A model generated the notes under the pieces. The model ran no database searches, was not told the DNA's origin, and saw only the letters and a program-made list of their open reading frames with translations. From contig FWCC01000192.1 of assembly GCA_900169235.1 (NCBI GenBank), forward strand, positions 1 through 64,000: DNA of 64,000 nucleotides, given 5' to 3'. A program made the translations under genes and the position numbers. The stretch is from Zarea fungicola. Its lineage: Eukaryota > Ascomycota > Sordariomycetes > Hypocreales > Cordycipitaceae. Below, in pieces: positions 12,052 to 24,879 of the stretch (its first letter is position 1; each line of letters begins with the position of its first letter).

Positions 12052-12930
12052 CGTGGACGACACGGCGGAGATTTGCGGCCGAAGGGGAGAGAGAAGGTAA
12101 ACAAGCGCGCCTGTCTGGAAATGAGCACCCCTGGATGAATCAGCAGCAGGCGTGAGAAAGTGGCGGGAAACTAGGTACGGCCGAAATCGAGCTAATATTT
12201 GATGAAAATCCCCATCTATTGGTTGAAACTTGAGAAGCTTGATACGAGCTTTCTGTGCATCACAGCGTTCTAGTGGACATGTGAGCTGAGAGGAACAAAC
12301 TTCACGGTGGAGCGCGTCTTGTGTCTTGTGTGCCTGTTGAAAGCACTGGCAGCGCTGCGTTTAAACTTTACAGCGTGTCTTGAAGGAAAGATTTCAGCGC
12401 CAGGGAAGACGCCACCAACGGCGGGCGCTGTAGGTTGCAGGGTTCAGTGCCTGGCCAGTGACCAGTGACATCTGAGGTGCTGTAACTAGGAAGGTAGCCA
12501 TCTCGCAGGGGGAAGGGACCACATCGTTCTTCCCATCTTCCAGTCGGCACTCTCTTCTTAAAAGTTGGCTGTTTCCCGATAAGGATCGATAAGAGATATG
12601 GTGCCCCACTATCAATTGGCGGTGCACAGATTTTTTTTTCTGCCACCACCGAAACCCGCCATTCTTTTTTTTGCCCTTGCGTATCGAGCAGGTTTGGTTA
12701 GGACCCTTTTCTTTCTCGATGACATTTGTATTTTCTACCATTCCCAAAGTTTTGCTTTGAGCAAATTGGCAATTTTATAGACTCTCCTTAAATTTTGCAA
12801 TTGACTTGCCGACGATTCGCATATACACATGTCAGCACCGCCCTATTGGCTTTTCAAAAACAACAACACCAACGTCGCCCCTACCATCACCGCCCAACCA
12901 ACACATTGCCCAGACCGCTCCACCGAAAAG
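12052..12930. other. Divergent intergenic region
   Basis: About 880 bp between divergent genes. No coding region is supported apart from a possible in-frame extension of the Srp40-like gene beginning at ATG 12829. That extension reads like untranslated leader (Asn/Thr/Pro-rich, no domain). T-rich tracts occur at 12630-12670. Confidence 0.5.
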
Positions 12931-14136
12931 ATGGGAAAGAAGAGCACCAGCAGCGCGGCATCCGCCGCCACCAATACGGCCCCTGCAGCCCCAGCTCTGC
13001 TGATGGACATGGTCGAAAAGTTTCTCAAGGAGCACGGCTTTACCGCCGCGCACAAGTCGTTCCGTGAGCAGCGCAAGGAAAAGGGAATGTCCACCCAGGA
13101 CAAGGAGGCCGCGGCCGCTGCCCCGACGCTCGTCGCAGTCTTTACTGCGTGGCAGAAGGCCGCAGAGGAGAGCAGCGATGAAGAGGATTCCGACTCGGAC
13201 AGCTCGGACAGCTCAGAGAGCAGCGAAAGCTCAGACAGTGACAGCTCAGACGACAGCGAGAGCGAGTCCGAAGACGAGGAGCCCAAAAAGGAGACCAAGA
13301 AGGAGGAAACAAAGCCCGCTGCCTCTGGCTCGCTGAAGCGCAAGGCTCCCGACAGCGACAGCTCCGACAGCGACTCGGATTCATCCGACTCAGACTCGAG
13401 TTCCGACAGCTCCGACGATGAAGATGACAAGAAGACCAAGAAGAAGACGGAGACTGCTAAGCCTCAGGCCAAGAAGCAAAAAGTCAAGACAGACAAGGTC
13501 GCAAAGAAGGCATCTTCGGAAGATGACAACATGGACGTTGACTCGTCTGGTTCCGACTCTGATTCTTCCGACAGCGGCGCCTCATCCTCCAGCGACTCGG
13601 ACAGCAACAGCGACAGCGATAGCGACAGCGATGCTTCCGACTCCGAAGTCGAAAAGGCCGCCGCGGTCCCCCTGCCCGATTCCGGTAGCGACTCGGACTC
13701 CTCCTCATCGTCCTCCTCGTCTGACTCTGACTCTGACTCGTCCGACTCCGATTCCGCCTCCAAGAAGACGAAAAAGGGTAAAAAGATCATCACGCCCTCC
13801 ACCAGCACCGACTCATCTGTGACCCTCGATCTCAGCTCCGCCGCCGCCGCCGCCGCCGAGCCTCCTCTTCCTCCCGTGCCCACAACTACCACCAAGAAGG
13901 AGAAGGGCAGCAAGAAGCCCAACGAGCCCTTTTCCCGCATCCCCAAGGACATCAAGGTCGACCCACGCTTTGCCTCCAATGAGTGGGTGCCAATGGGTTA
14001 CTCGCAGCGCGCGCACGAGGACCTCATCGTGACCAAGGGCAAGGGCTTCACCAAGCAAAAGAATAAGATGAAGAAGGGCGGTTTCCGTGCTGGCATGATT
14101 GACATTACGGAGAAGAAGGCTGTTTACTTTGACTAA
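12931..14136 (+). CDS. SRP40: Srp40/Nopp140-like nucleolar phosphoprotein
   Basis: Single exon, 401 residues from ATG 12931 (MGKKSTSS). An in-frame ATG at 12829 would add 34 residues of low-complexity sequence and is less likely. Near the N-terminus is a LisH-like helix (LLMDMVEKFLKEHGF...AHKSF). The centre is several acidic Ser/Asp/Glu blocks separated by basic Lys/Pro/Ala linkers, the alternating pattern of Nopp140. The C-terminal 60 residues are the conserved SRP40 domain (PFSRIPKDI, then NEWVPMGYS, FTKQKNKMKKGGFRAG). Proteins of this kind are heavily CK2-phosphorylated nucleolar chaperones of C/D and H/ACA snoRNPs. The Ser-Asp blocks contain many CK2-type sites. Family assignment is strong; the amount of phosphorylation is inferred. 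Confidence 0.9.
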   Translation: MGKKSTSSAASAATNTAPAAPALLMDMVEKFLKEHGFTAAHKSFREQRKEKGMSTQDKEAAAAAPTLVAVFTAWQKAAEESSDEEDSDSDSSDSSESSESSDSDSSDDSESESEDEEPKKETKKEETKPAASGSLKRKAPDSDSSDSDSDSSDSDSSSDSSDDEDDKKTKKKTETAKPQAKKQKVKTDKVAKKASSEDDNMDVDSSGSDSDSSDSGASSSSDSDSNSDSDSDSDASDSEVEKAAAVPLPDSGSDSDSSSSSSSSDSDSDSSDSDSASKKTKKGKKIITPSTSTDSSVTLDLSSAAAAAAEPPLPPVPTTTTKKEKGSKKPNEPFSRIPKDIKVDPRFASNEWVPMGYSQRAHEDLIVTKGKGFTKQKNKMKKGGFRAGMIDITEKKAVYFD

Positions 14137-14753
14137 GGAGATGGAATTCCATACCGAGGCCTTTCTTTTTTCAGGGTTGACTATTTACTCCCACGTCCTC
14201 ACCTGCATTTCCTTTTCTTTCCTCCCCTTCTTCTTCTACACTTTGTAACCTTGTTTCTTTCCTCTTATCTGGTTTTATATCGTGGGCTTCAAAAATGGCG
14301 TTCTGTGGAATGAAAAAGAAATGATTTTTTTTTTTGGTTTGGTCTAGTTCTATTTGTTGCGCGACAGCTCGTTGAATTTCTGCTTGATTTTCTCCCATGC
14401 ACATGACAAAGCGGAGTAGCGTATATTCTTTCCCTTTCAGTTGCAAGGTTGGAGAAAATGAAACAAGAGAAGTTGACTATGGCTACCTTTTCGCCTGCTG
14501 TTTTGCATTCACTCACCTGCATTGTGGTCTTGGACTTTTAGAGATGCCATGACGTCGTAAGGCAGCCATGTTGCAAACACAATGTATACATTGTACATTA
14601 TGAATAGATAAAAAAAAAAGAGTAAATGCCAAAAGAGTCAAACATGGTGACTATTGTCTGGCAACAAAACGCCAGAATTCATGATAAAACAAAGAAAATC
14701 AACGCTTCCAACCGCCGAGGAAAAAGACCCAAGAATGACATGATCACCAGAGC
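14137..14753. other. Convergent 3' intergenic region
   Basis: About 620 bp between the 3' ends of the Srp40-like gene (+) and the adenosine deaminase gene (-). Pyrimidine-rich near 14200-14260 and A/T tracts at 14325-14335 and 14609-14620. No gene recognised. Confidence 0.5.
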
Positions 14754-16804
14754 TTACTCTGAACCGTACTTTTCCACAGCCCATTGAAGGAAATCATGCC
14801 AGATAGCCTCCCACTGTTGTAATATCGTAGCACGCTCGTCGTCGTCGAGGCAGGCATGCTCTATGCTCCAAAGCACGAGCTGTTTCCACCCATAGAGGCC
14901 CATGTCCTCTTTCCCAATTAATACTTGGTAAAAGTCATGAGAAAGCGAAGATCTGAATCAGCTGGTTAGTACACAGAGCACCGCAACGGCGAGTGGTATT
15001 AAAGAGACTCACTTGAACAGTGCTCCATTGTCAGAACTGACGGCACAGTGTACATTATTCGCAAGCAGCGGATACATAGCATGGCCGTTGACCCTTGGCG
15101 TCAGTCCAAGAATCTCGTTCGAAATGGGGCACAGCTCCACGCAAACGCCTTGGGCACGCAGTCGCTGCATAACGAGAGGATGCGTTGGTAGCGCGAACCC
15201 ATGCCCGATGCGCTTTGAATGCAGAAGCAGGGCATCAATAAGGTTTCCATCCGTAGAGGAGCCCAGATCAAGTGTCTCACCACAGTGAAAGAGAAATGGA
15301 ATCTCGACATTCTGTTCGCGGCATTCGTCTTGGAATGCGAGGAATTCAGGGACAAAGTCCCGCAGCGGCCTCCCTTGGGACTCCTCGCCGACGAGATCAA
15401 AGCCTAATTGCAAGGTTAGCAGAGCACACTTCACGCAAATACGAACTGGCCTTGGACACACCTGCTATCCATTGGGGCCATCGCTGTTTAAATCCAAGGC
15501 ACTCGTCCAGGGCTGCCTTGACACTCGCGGGGTCCAACGATCGTGGAGTACAGTAAATGACTTTGATCCCGCCAAAGAACCGGTGCTTCGTCGCCGTTTC
15601 TTTTTGAAACTTGGTGACTTCGTCTATTATTATATTCATGATTCCTTCATTGTTTATCGGCCCTGTGCCGTCGTCGTGATATAGTTGGTTGCTCATCATA
15701 AAGTTGGGTCGTATCTCTGCGTATTGTATGTTGTCGGAGACAAAATCTTCGAGGCAGAGCCGTGTGTACTGTCTATAAGCCGTCTCGTAGTTGAAGAGAC
15801 CCTTCATCATCCGAGTTCGTCCATTAAACTTTTCCCACGCACTATATTTACAGTTTGTTAGTATAGACCAAATGTGCAAGGGTATACTGGGAAGCTGTTT
15901 AATCTTACCCAGCTGCTGTCTGTAAGGGACCATGAGCCTCCTCCTCTGAGAAAACCAACTTGGCCAACAGCCACTCATCAGCCGTGACGCCAGGGTAGAG
16001 CCGTGGGAACTGGCTCGCAAACTCGGACAACTTCATCGTCTGCCGCGACTGGTAACCTGCATCGAATAAGTTGCCTGGTGCAGCATCTTCCTTGTCTATG
16101 CTCAAGAGAGAAAACTGAATCTCGCACTTTGCAAAGTTCTCATATTCATTATCTGGAACAAGAGGCAAGTTGCTAGAGATGAACATCCTATCCATGCTCT
16201 TGGCTATCCCGAGCAGTACTTTAGGTGGAAGACATGCATTGAAGTGAATGTGCAAGTGCGCACCTTTGGGCATGTTGTGGGCAATATCAAAAAGCGCTGT
16301 TTGGTTAATCAGGTCGGCGTTGCCGAGGAAGTGGTCGCCTGCAAAGCGACGGTGCAGCTGTCCGCCCTGGCCCCGTCTGGGTTCAGCGGCGGCGTAGACG
16401 CAATCTTCATCCCTCTTGCGCAGTCTATGAATAATGCTGTCGACAGTCTGCTCGAGCGGGGAGGCGCGCAAGCGACAGCGGTGGTCAAAGGCAATCGAGG
16501 CTTCGGCCTGGCACAGTTGGGCGCGTGCCTGAAAGTAGGCATCGACGCTGGACGTTGAAGGAGACTTGTTTTCTTCTCCTGCTGTGGTAGAGTGTGATGA
16601 CTTTTGTCTCTTGAGAGGTGATTGTGTGAGACTGGAAATATGTGTAGCTTGGTAGGCGTCCAATATAGTCTGGGCAGCGTCGGCATCGTAGACGCTGTCC
16701 TGCTGCATTTGACACGGAAGACTCGCGCTGTTGTTCTTGGAATTCATCTTGGTTTTTGGGACTGTATGGCCAGTCTTGCCGTTTTGCATCTGTGGTGGTC
16801 TCAT
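14754..16804 (-). CDS. ADGF/CECR1-type adenosine deaminase
   Basis: Four exons: 16804-15909, 15841-15462, 15403-15013 and 14952-14754. The introns are 67, 58 and 60 nt, and every junction keeps frame; 621 residues. The metal-binding HLHIH motif is at residues 183-187. Later motifs include AEIRP, a FHCGETLD segment carrying the catalytic His/Glu region, RIGHGF, CPISNEIL and the SSDN metal-site region, all in deaminase order. The longer N-terminal region and the spacing match the adenosine-deaminase growth factor (ADGF) branch rather than short cytosolic ADA. The reaction would be adenosine to inosine. ADGF proteins are usually secreted, yet no signal peptide is visible: the first 20 residues are polar and basic. 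SSDN replaces the more usual SSDD. A cytosolic purine-salvage role is possible. Confidence 0.88.
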
Positions 16805-18866
16805 ATCATTGTCTTTCCAAGCAGGGCAGGGGTGGACAAGCGTCTCTTATTCAGCACAGCAGATGTTCTAGCCTGGCCAATGAAACTCTCAGGCAGCTTA
16901 GGCATAGGCTTCTTTTTTTCTCTCTTATTTTAGTAGATGTGATTCAATGCATCATATGCCGGCTGACTGAATATAAAGAAAAGAGGGAATTGCCGCGGAG
17001 TCATTCACTTCCGACTTGAAATCAGAAGGCGGCTCAGCCCATTGAACGAGACGGTAGGCCAAGCAAGACACAAGCTGCCTAATCGGGCTCGCACTCGGCG
17101 GAGAGTGGACCTGCTGGTGAGGCCTGAATGAGGGAGTATCACGGGCAATGCTTCAAGGCATGCGCTTGGTGTAACTGATTGTGGTGCGTATTTTGGGCCT
17201 TGGGGCCTGTGCCTGTGCCACTTATGCGCAGTGGCTTGAGCAGTGAATTGGATATAGAAAAAAAATTGGGCACGGAGCAAGAGTGATGTGGCTGAGTATA
17301 GAGTACAGAAGAGTACTAGGTTATAAAGAGGCTTCGTGTGTCTGCCCTGCATGGAGTCAGAAGTGAGAGTTTGTTTCGGCGCATGTGGTGTTGTCGATGT
17401 TTTATGTTTGCCAAATTTGAGCCGAGTGAGTGATGAAAGAGTGGCACAAGCACGATTCGCTCTCCGCCCGAAGCAGCCCGGCCGTCAGTGGGAGCGGCCA
17501 TCATCTGCAGGCAGCGCGAGAGACAAGGGCAGGAGCGAGGCGAAGCCACACCTGGCTGAAACGGGCGACCGGGTGGGAGAGAAAAAGCGGCAACCCTTGC
17601 CCTGCTTGCAGTAGAGGCTACGGGAGAGGTCCAGTCCCCTGTTTGCAGGTGGAGTTAGCGCCTTAGATTTGTCGCCGCTTTTGGAGCAGTTTAACGAGTG
17701 GAACATCTGAACATGCAAGGAACTTTGGGCTTCCTTTTCTAGCGCTGAAAGCCCACAGCTCTGCCCTGGCAGGTAGCAGCAGCGTTTTGGTGATCTCGCA
17801 TCTCTGTTCAATTAAAGTACCTAGTTATGACCTAATACCTGTTACCAGTGCCAGTAGGTTACCTTCTAGTGGGGGGCTCGGAATACGGCTGTTCAACACC
17901 AACAATGAAAGTCCTGGCTAGGCGCCGCCCAGTTAAATTGCAATGACGCCATGCCAAGATGTCAAAGATGCCAACAACATTGTCATCCAAAAGCACAGGA
18001 AATACTCACTCCCGGTACCAAAATAGCAAATGTCCGCATTCCCTTATGCTACTACGTCTTACAGTGATATGCTAACTTCTCACTGCCTGATTAGTTTAGT
18101 GTATTATTCCTAGAAAATCTCACCCCATCAGGGAACCTACAGCTAGTTAGTACCTAGTTACTCTTAGTTGATTCCCCGCTCATCCCACGCGTGTACCAGC
18201 TGTCAACCACCTTCGTTCGTTGGGACAGCCCACAAGACTGCCTATGGGGCTGTGCATCACAGCCTTGCCACACACAAAGGAATTGCCAGCCTGTCAAACA
18301 TCGAAGTCGTGGCGCAAATTGCCATGTGCCCTTTTGCTTTCCGACCAAACTTGACGATTTGTATAGGATAAGATGTAGTCACAAGTTTACTAAACTAGTC
18401 CATATAATAAGACAAATTCTGTGACCTCCCCTCCGCTTTCCTCCATCATTCATTAAACAGCACCGCCTCCGCAGTATTTCCACTTTGCTTTCCGACTGTT
18501 CGACATGCCCGTGTGGAGAGAGAGAGACGTTTATGCGAGTCCTACTCCAACTATGTTGGCCACCTCCTAAACCTCGTAAATTAACCATCAATTGTCCCTT
18601 CCTCTTTTTCAATGAAGAACAAAAAAAAGAAGAAAACGAAGCCCGTCTTTTCACGTCACGGTTCTTGCGTTTCGCCATGCAAATCCTTTATTCCATTTCA
18701 CGAGTGTATTGTACCATCTATCATGTGTCCAGTTTGTTGTAATCCCATAAACAATTCTTGCCCGCCCATAGGCAGCCATTGTACCGTACAGAGACCTGGT
18801 GGCCCATCTTTACCCAATATCAAAATTACACACGCACATACACACATGCGTGCAAAGGAGCCTAGT
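16805..18866. other. 2-kb intergenic region
   Basis: Upstream of the deaminase gene and downstream of BLM10. Short open frames are present on both strands, but none has recognisable domain content or plausible splicing. It contains TACCTA/TAGGTA patches near 17815-17875 and 18140-18165. Confidence 0.5.
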
Positions 18867-21800
18867 CTAAGCAAAGTAGCTCTTCCACAAGACACCTTCC
18901 AAATCCTCCAGCTGTTCAGACGTAAAGTACTGCCATCATGTTAGTCAATCCTCATCAAATAAATCGTTGTCCACTACCATTGTACACAGTACATACCTTC
19001 TGGTCAACAGTCCAGCTGTCCTGCCGCGTCTTCTTGAACTCGCTCAATATCCCCTTCGTAGCCTTGCCCACCACACCAGGGTCACCCGCTGCCCGACGTG
19101 CCAAGGTTGCAAGCACCTCTGGCATCCACTTTGGTGGCGGTGTCGCGTACGGGAACGCTTCAATCAAAGCACCCAGTCCAAGTACAGCGGCATGTCGTCG
19201 TGTAATCTGCTTCTGCACATCCACTGGCGTGTCTGTTCCGGCCACCTTGGGGCCCCGCTTCGGCATGGGGTTCTGTGCCAGCTCTCTCTCGAATCGCGCC
19301 TTCAGCTGCTCAATCATCGGACCCCGGATGCGTCGAGGTGAGCAGCGAATCATGCCGGCCAGTGTCGAGGCCGCACTGCTTCGTACTTCCAATTGCGGGT
19401 CACTCAGCATATCAGATACCGTCGTGAAAAGTAGATCCCGCAGGCTCTTCTTCGTCAGAAAAATGCGTCGGAAATATACGACCTGCATATTCACAAGGGC
19501 TCGCAGACGTTGGTGCCAGCTACTAGCGCTGCGCCCAATACGAACCAGGCCCTTGATAAACTCTACATCCTCACCATCCCGGAAGGCAATGTTGGGGAGG
19601 TGACGGTACACGTGGTATGCCGTGCGCATTAACTCTGGGTCTTCCTTCACATCCATCATATGCAGCAATTCATCCATAAAAGGTGTAGAGAAAAATGGAA
19701 CAAGTTGGATACACTCGTGTGACGACAAGGCACAGTCAAGCCACATGAGTACCGTCTTGCTTCCTGACGTGTATGACGACTGGGTTTGCTGGCCCGGCGC
19801 GCGCTCGTGCCTCCACTTTTCCAACCGAGTAAACACGTCTTTGATGACAGCACTGAACGCCTCGTCTGCCTTGTACGGCCTGATACCAATAGATGAATCT
19901 GTCTTGTTCTCTTCGAGCAGCTTCGTCACACTCTCAAACGATTCATGGTATCTTGTTTTGTAAATCACCGCAATGACACGTCCCATAGCCTCACGAACAG
20001 CTTTGTAGGGGTGGTCCAAGTGTGCCATGAAATTGTCCAAGATGGGCTGCGTGTTACGTAAATGCCATCCGCCATCCGCAATCGCAAATTCAAGCAGCTG
20101 GATTTTGGACGATTCCTTGAAAGCCGCATTTGAACCCATGTCCAGTCGGAACGCACACAACGAATCCACAAGCTCATGTGATCGGCGCGGGTCCTTCGAG
20201 TCTAGAATAAAATGCAAGCACGTCATCCAGTACTGAAGATTATCTGGAGTCAGCCCGTCGGCAAAAACTTGCAATAGCTTCGGCGCACCAAACTCCCACA
20301 CCCGGGCACGGATATTTGGCGGATCGTCGCTTGAGCCAGCAAGTAGCGCTCCCAGAATCTCGGACGCTGCTCGGTGTTGGTGCTTGTCGGTGCCATCACC
20401 ATAGACATCTTCCAAAAGCTCCTTGATTTCGTCCAGCGTCACAGCGGTTGATTCGTAGTGCATCAGGTCGAACACATGCATCAACAAGTAGACATTGGTC
20501 ATGCGGAATCTGTCCGCTGAACTGTCACGCGGTTCTTGCTTCAAATACTCAAAGCACTGACGGAACCATTCCTTGTTCAGAATCCTGCCAATCTGGGAAC
20601 GAATGCCACGTTCCAGATCGTCATACGCATCAAATGGCATAGGTCTGGCTCGGAAGGCAGAGAATTTCTTGCCCCAGACCAACCAGCCAGGATGATCCGT
20701 ATCCACTATGTACTCGGCACTGCTGGGATCCTTGAATGCCTCCAGGAATTTTCTGGTAAACTCGGCATCACCTTTCTTCACCTCGACTATGACCTTATTG
20801 CGGTCGCTACTCTCTTTTTCGTTCAAATAGTTGAGGTAGTTGTGCTCATAAACAGCCCGCATGTCGATGGCAGTGAAGATGGAAGTAAACGCATTCAGAT
20901 AATAGCCTCTGAGACCTGGATGAGGGTCGATTGTGCCTTTGGCAACCAGTTCAATAAATTCGGCGGGTGCAATGGTATCGAAGCGGAGTGACAGGTTGGC
21001 GGCAAATATGGCACATCTCGTTGCAACTTTCCAATGTGCATCTTTGGCCTTTCTTGTAAGTTCCAAGCCCAGAGCCGCCTTGGACGTTTCCACGCGCTTT
21101 CGCCTCTGGATGATAAATTGGTGTCGCGAGTCAATGGCTGAGGTTGTGTCTTCCTTAGGGCGAATAGTGTCGACGATTGCCTGGTTAACGATGATTGCAC
21201 GTTCAAACGGCTTGCCGAATTCAATCAGTGAGTAAAGGGCAGAAGAGCCAAGTGTTTGGATAGATGGTTTGTCTATACCCGCCGTTTCAATGTACAATCT
21301 CATCGCTTCTGGTGCAAACCTCCAGTCTTTCAACAATGTCTTGAGTAGAGAAGTAAAGAGGAGCGAGTACATGCCACCCTTGATGCGATCGTGGTCATTT
21401 TCTTGAAGCGCTTTCTTAAGGCCCTGTAGCAGCGGAGCAATAACGAGGGGCTTGCCTCCGACCAAGGCCTTGAGCGAAGAATCTTGTGCACTTTGGGCGA
21501 CACGGCGAACATCGGCGTAGGAGGAAAGACACGATTCTGTCAGATCTAGCAAAAGCTGCTTGTCCAATTCGCTCTTTTGTCTAGAGGCTGCATTATGCTT
21601 CATGCGCAACAGCAAGTAGGCCTCGGCTCGTTTGATAAGAAGAGGGCGTGGGTAAACCTTCCTGAGGCCCTTGACTTTGAAAGCCGCAATATCTGCCTTG
21701 TAAAGTCGCAAATGTCGCTCGAGCGGATGTGCAGAGCGCTCAATGCCAACGTCCGTGATAAATGTCCTGTAAGCAGAGCACAATGCGGTAAAGCAGCTAA

Positions 21801-24800
21801 CATCATCTTCTTGGTGCTGAACCAAGAATGCATGAGCTTTTGTCAATAGCCAGCCAAGGTCCTCGCGGAGCACGTGAATGCGCTCATACGCAGGATCATC
21901 CCGCCTCAGGGGATATCCGGCGCGGTAGCGGAACTGAGGTCTCAGCTCTTCGTCATCGGCAACCTCAGCAAGGGGGTCGTCATCATCAACCATCATTTCA
22001 TCCTCGTCAGCCTCGACTACAGGATCATCATCCTCTGCACCTGTATTTCCAGATGCACGCTTTGGGTCAAACATTACGGACATTCCCGAAATCAAAAGGC
22101 GAATCTGCTGCATCAAGCGAGAGACCTCGTCGGACCATTCCTTGTTCATGCCTTTGCGGCTCACAGGTGGGTCATCACTGAGGAGAAGTGTCAGCTGCTC
22201 AGTGATTGATTTGATTTGGGAAGCAAACAACTCCACAGCAAAGTCAATCTCGGGTGGCGATGGCTGGTGCCATTTGATGGTGAGGTCTGCTGGCGCCGTT
22301 GTCTTACCCCAATCACCGATATCCAGGCCTCTCTTGACTACATTTGGTTCATACAGGGCGTGGTCGATGGGGTAGGTATGGGTCAGGTTCAGGAGCAGAT
22401 GATGGATGTAGTTGGATACAAGGATAGCTGGCAGGCCGCGACACTTTTCTTGCATGTAGCCGGCGATACCAAGAAGCTCTTCTTTATAACTGAGAACTTC
22501 TCGGCCTACATGAACCGTTGCCATGGCCAGCATTGTCACATGCCAGACTAGTGCTCTATCTCGTGGCAGATAATCAGTACCAGCTGTTCTGTCAGATGCA
22601 GCCTGGTTATGTTCAATTTCGTTTCGAATGTTGACAACAAGCATGGGAACAAAGATTTTCAGCGTCTTTTCAGGATTCACCTTGCATAGTGCATTTAGAA
22701 TCCAGGCCATGGCGTCTCGCGCCTGATGAACAACGTGGGAAGCAACAAATGTGGCGATCTTGTCCATGGCCATATCAAAGAGATCTGGGGACAAAGATGC
22801 AAATAATGGCGAGAGAGCCGCTGGAAGCGCGTTGATGACTGTGTCCTCCGGAGTTCCGCCTCGCGCTGTGTTGGCGTCGGGAAGGTTCTCGAGCAGAGTG
22901 AAGACTTTGCCCAGGAGAGTGAGGACGAACTCACCAAATCCAGCAGTTGACGATCGCAAGATGTTGGCTTCGTCTTCGTCAGTTAGCTCTGCCTCATAAT
23001 CTATGACGACATTCTGACCGTCCCGTTCCATGCGGTCCATCTCTGCCTGCACCCATTGCATGGCAAGTGACGTATCGTGAATCGGGCCGTCTTCTTTTGT
23101 CATGGAGGCAATTGGAATGCTATACGCTACACTTTGAATAAAGTTGAGTGTATATTGGGTCTTGCTGAGATCATTGGCATCAATTCCAGGAAGCGCCAGA
23201 GCCAGGAGAGCTGTGATGTGGCACCGGTAGCCTTTCAACTTCGACATAGTATTGGCAATCATCTGCAAGCTGTTCAAGCTGGAAGTGGTCCTGTGGACTT
23301 CGACTAGACCCTGTAAGCTAGGGTAAAATCTCTGCAAGGCACCAGGCAAGACTAGGTCGGGTTCTAGATAAGCAAGGCCCTGCAGTGCGTTGTAGTAGCA
23401 ATGGGATACGCGGCTGCTCTTGGAAAAAAGACCCATGAACGTGACCTCTTTAAGAGACTCCACGAATCGTTTCTTCAGCGCCTTGTTGATCTTACGCTCC
23501 TCGGGAATTTCGAGCTCACCGCTCTGCTCGCGATTCCAGCGAGAGACAAAGGCGTCGGTTAGGAAGAGCGTTAGCTGTCCCAGCAATGTTGACCACGTAC
23601 CCTGGTTGGACGGGTGAAAGAATGTGTCAATGGACTCAATCAAGCCCTCTAATGTAGACATGACGGAATCTTCCTTGCCTAGACAGGCTGGAGATAAGGA
23701 GCTGACAATCAAGCGAGCCATCATGTAGGCAATTGGATACTTTTTCTTGTCCTTTTCCAAATACATACCCGCCCCGGACAGATAGTCAAGTGACGAGTAG
23801 GGTGAGTTGGACTGGCCGACAGGAATTTGGGTCAGGCGCAGCATGGCCGTTAGGATGAGGTCGGATTGCGCCTTTGCGAAGATGCCATGTTCACCAAACG
23901 GTACGTGAGCGCAGTGTAGATGGTCTCTCGCCAGTCTTGAGAACAAGTCAATGAAGAAGACGTCGATCACCTTTGATCGATTGATGATTGACCAGAGATG
24001 GAATAGAGTGGGAAAGAATGCGTCAGGCTGCGCTTTAACGGCATTCAAAGGCGCAGGATGGCTGGGCAACAGCGTGTTGATGACACCGATGACGATGAAG
24101 GCGTTGGGCAACTCGTTGATGCTAAAGAAGGGTAGAAATTCCTCCAGCATCGCGGTGCGCTCCGTTGGATCAAAGTATGTATGGACATGTGTGCAAAGCT
24201 TCAGTAGCTGCTTCGCCGATCGTCGACGGCTGCTTTGGTGGGCGGCCACCTCAGACGGTAGCACCCAAGCCTTGACCTCGTTCCACAACGGTCTCCAGTC
24301 CAGCGTTAGGTCTTCGCCCGGCTTCAAGTAGTGGTTCTTCCTATAATTGGGGTACTGGTCAGCTGCCAATGTTTCCAACAACCATACCCATTGGGTGCAA
24401 TGTCGTCTGCCTTACCTAGTTAGCGTTACCACCATGCGCAGAAAGCGGTCGGACGCGACGAAATCCAGACCAGGCGCCAGCGCCAGGGAATAGTACAGCT
24501 TGGCGAGCTTCGCTCGAAGCTCGCGCGTCATCTCAAACTTGAGATTGAGCCATCCCTGCAGCTCTCTGGTCCAGTGCAAGGCACCGGGCGAAAAGTCCTC
24601 GGCGCGGATGGCAATGTACAGCTGCTTGAGGATGCCCTGGAGGGCGACATCGCGTTGCTCCTCTTCCTCGACGAGGAAGGGCAGCTGACTAAAATAGGCA
24701 AACGTGCGCGCCCGATATCGCTTCTTGTCGTCCTCATCCGACTTGGAGCAGGGGATACCGGGTGTGGTGGCGCGCGAAATGGGCTCGTACGACGCAAAGT

Positions 24801-24879
24801 TGGCAAAGAGCTGCGAGGGCGACGACGCGGCAAGAGCTCCCAACCTACCCTCGTGATGAGGGCCGATGTTCTCATCCAT
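18867..24879 (-). CDS. BLM10: Proteasome activator Blm10/PA200
   Basis: Three exons: 24879-24416, 24340-18997 and 18929-18867, with introns of 75 and 67 nt; 1,956 residues. I start at ATG 24879 (MDENIGP); the frame beyond it begins at TTG. The length, the all-helical HEAT-like composition, the conserved HYLKPGEDLTLDWRPLW segment just after intron 1 and the C-terminal region place it in the Blm10/PA200 family. An acidic low-complexity loop (about residues 950-980) is also present. The last exon encodes 20 residues ending Tyr-Phe-Ala, equivalent to the Tyr-Tyr-Ala tail that docks yeast Blm10 into the 20S alpha-ring and opens its gate. Retention of the last intron would remove that tail. Nuclear ATP-independent proteasome activation is the family role. 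Confidence 0.93.

Noticed and set aside
12829..12930. N-terminal extension of the Srp40-like protein
   Set aside because: In frame and possible, but the 34 residues are low-complexity and the ATG at 12931 starts a conserved-looking sequence in a better context.
16805..17360. 115-codon minus-strand frame in the BLM10/deaminase gap
   Set aside because: No domain, no splice support and unusual composition for a gene in this window.
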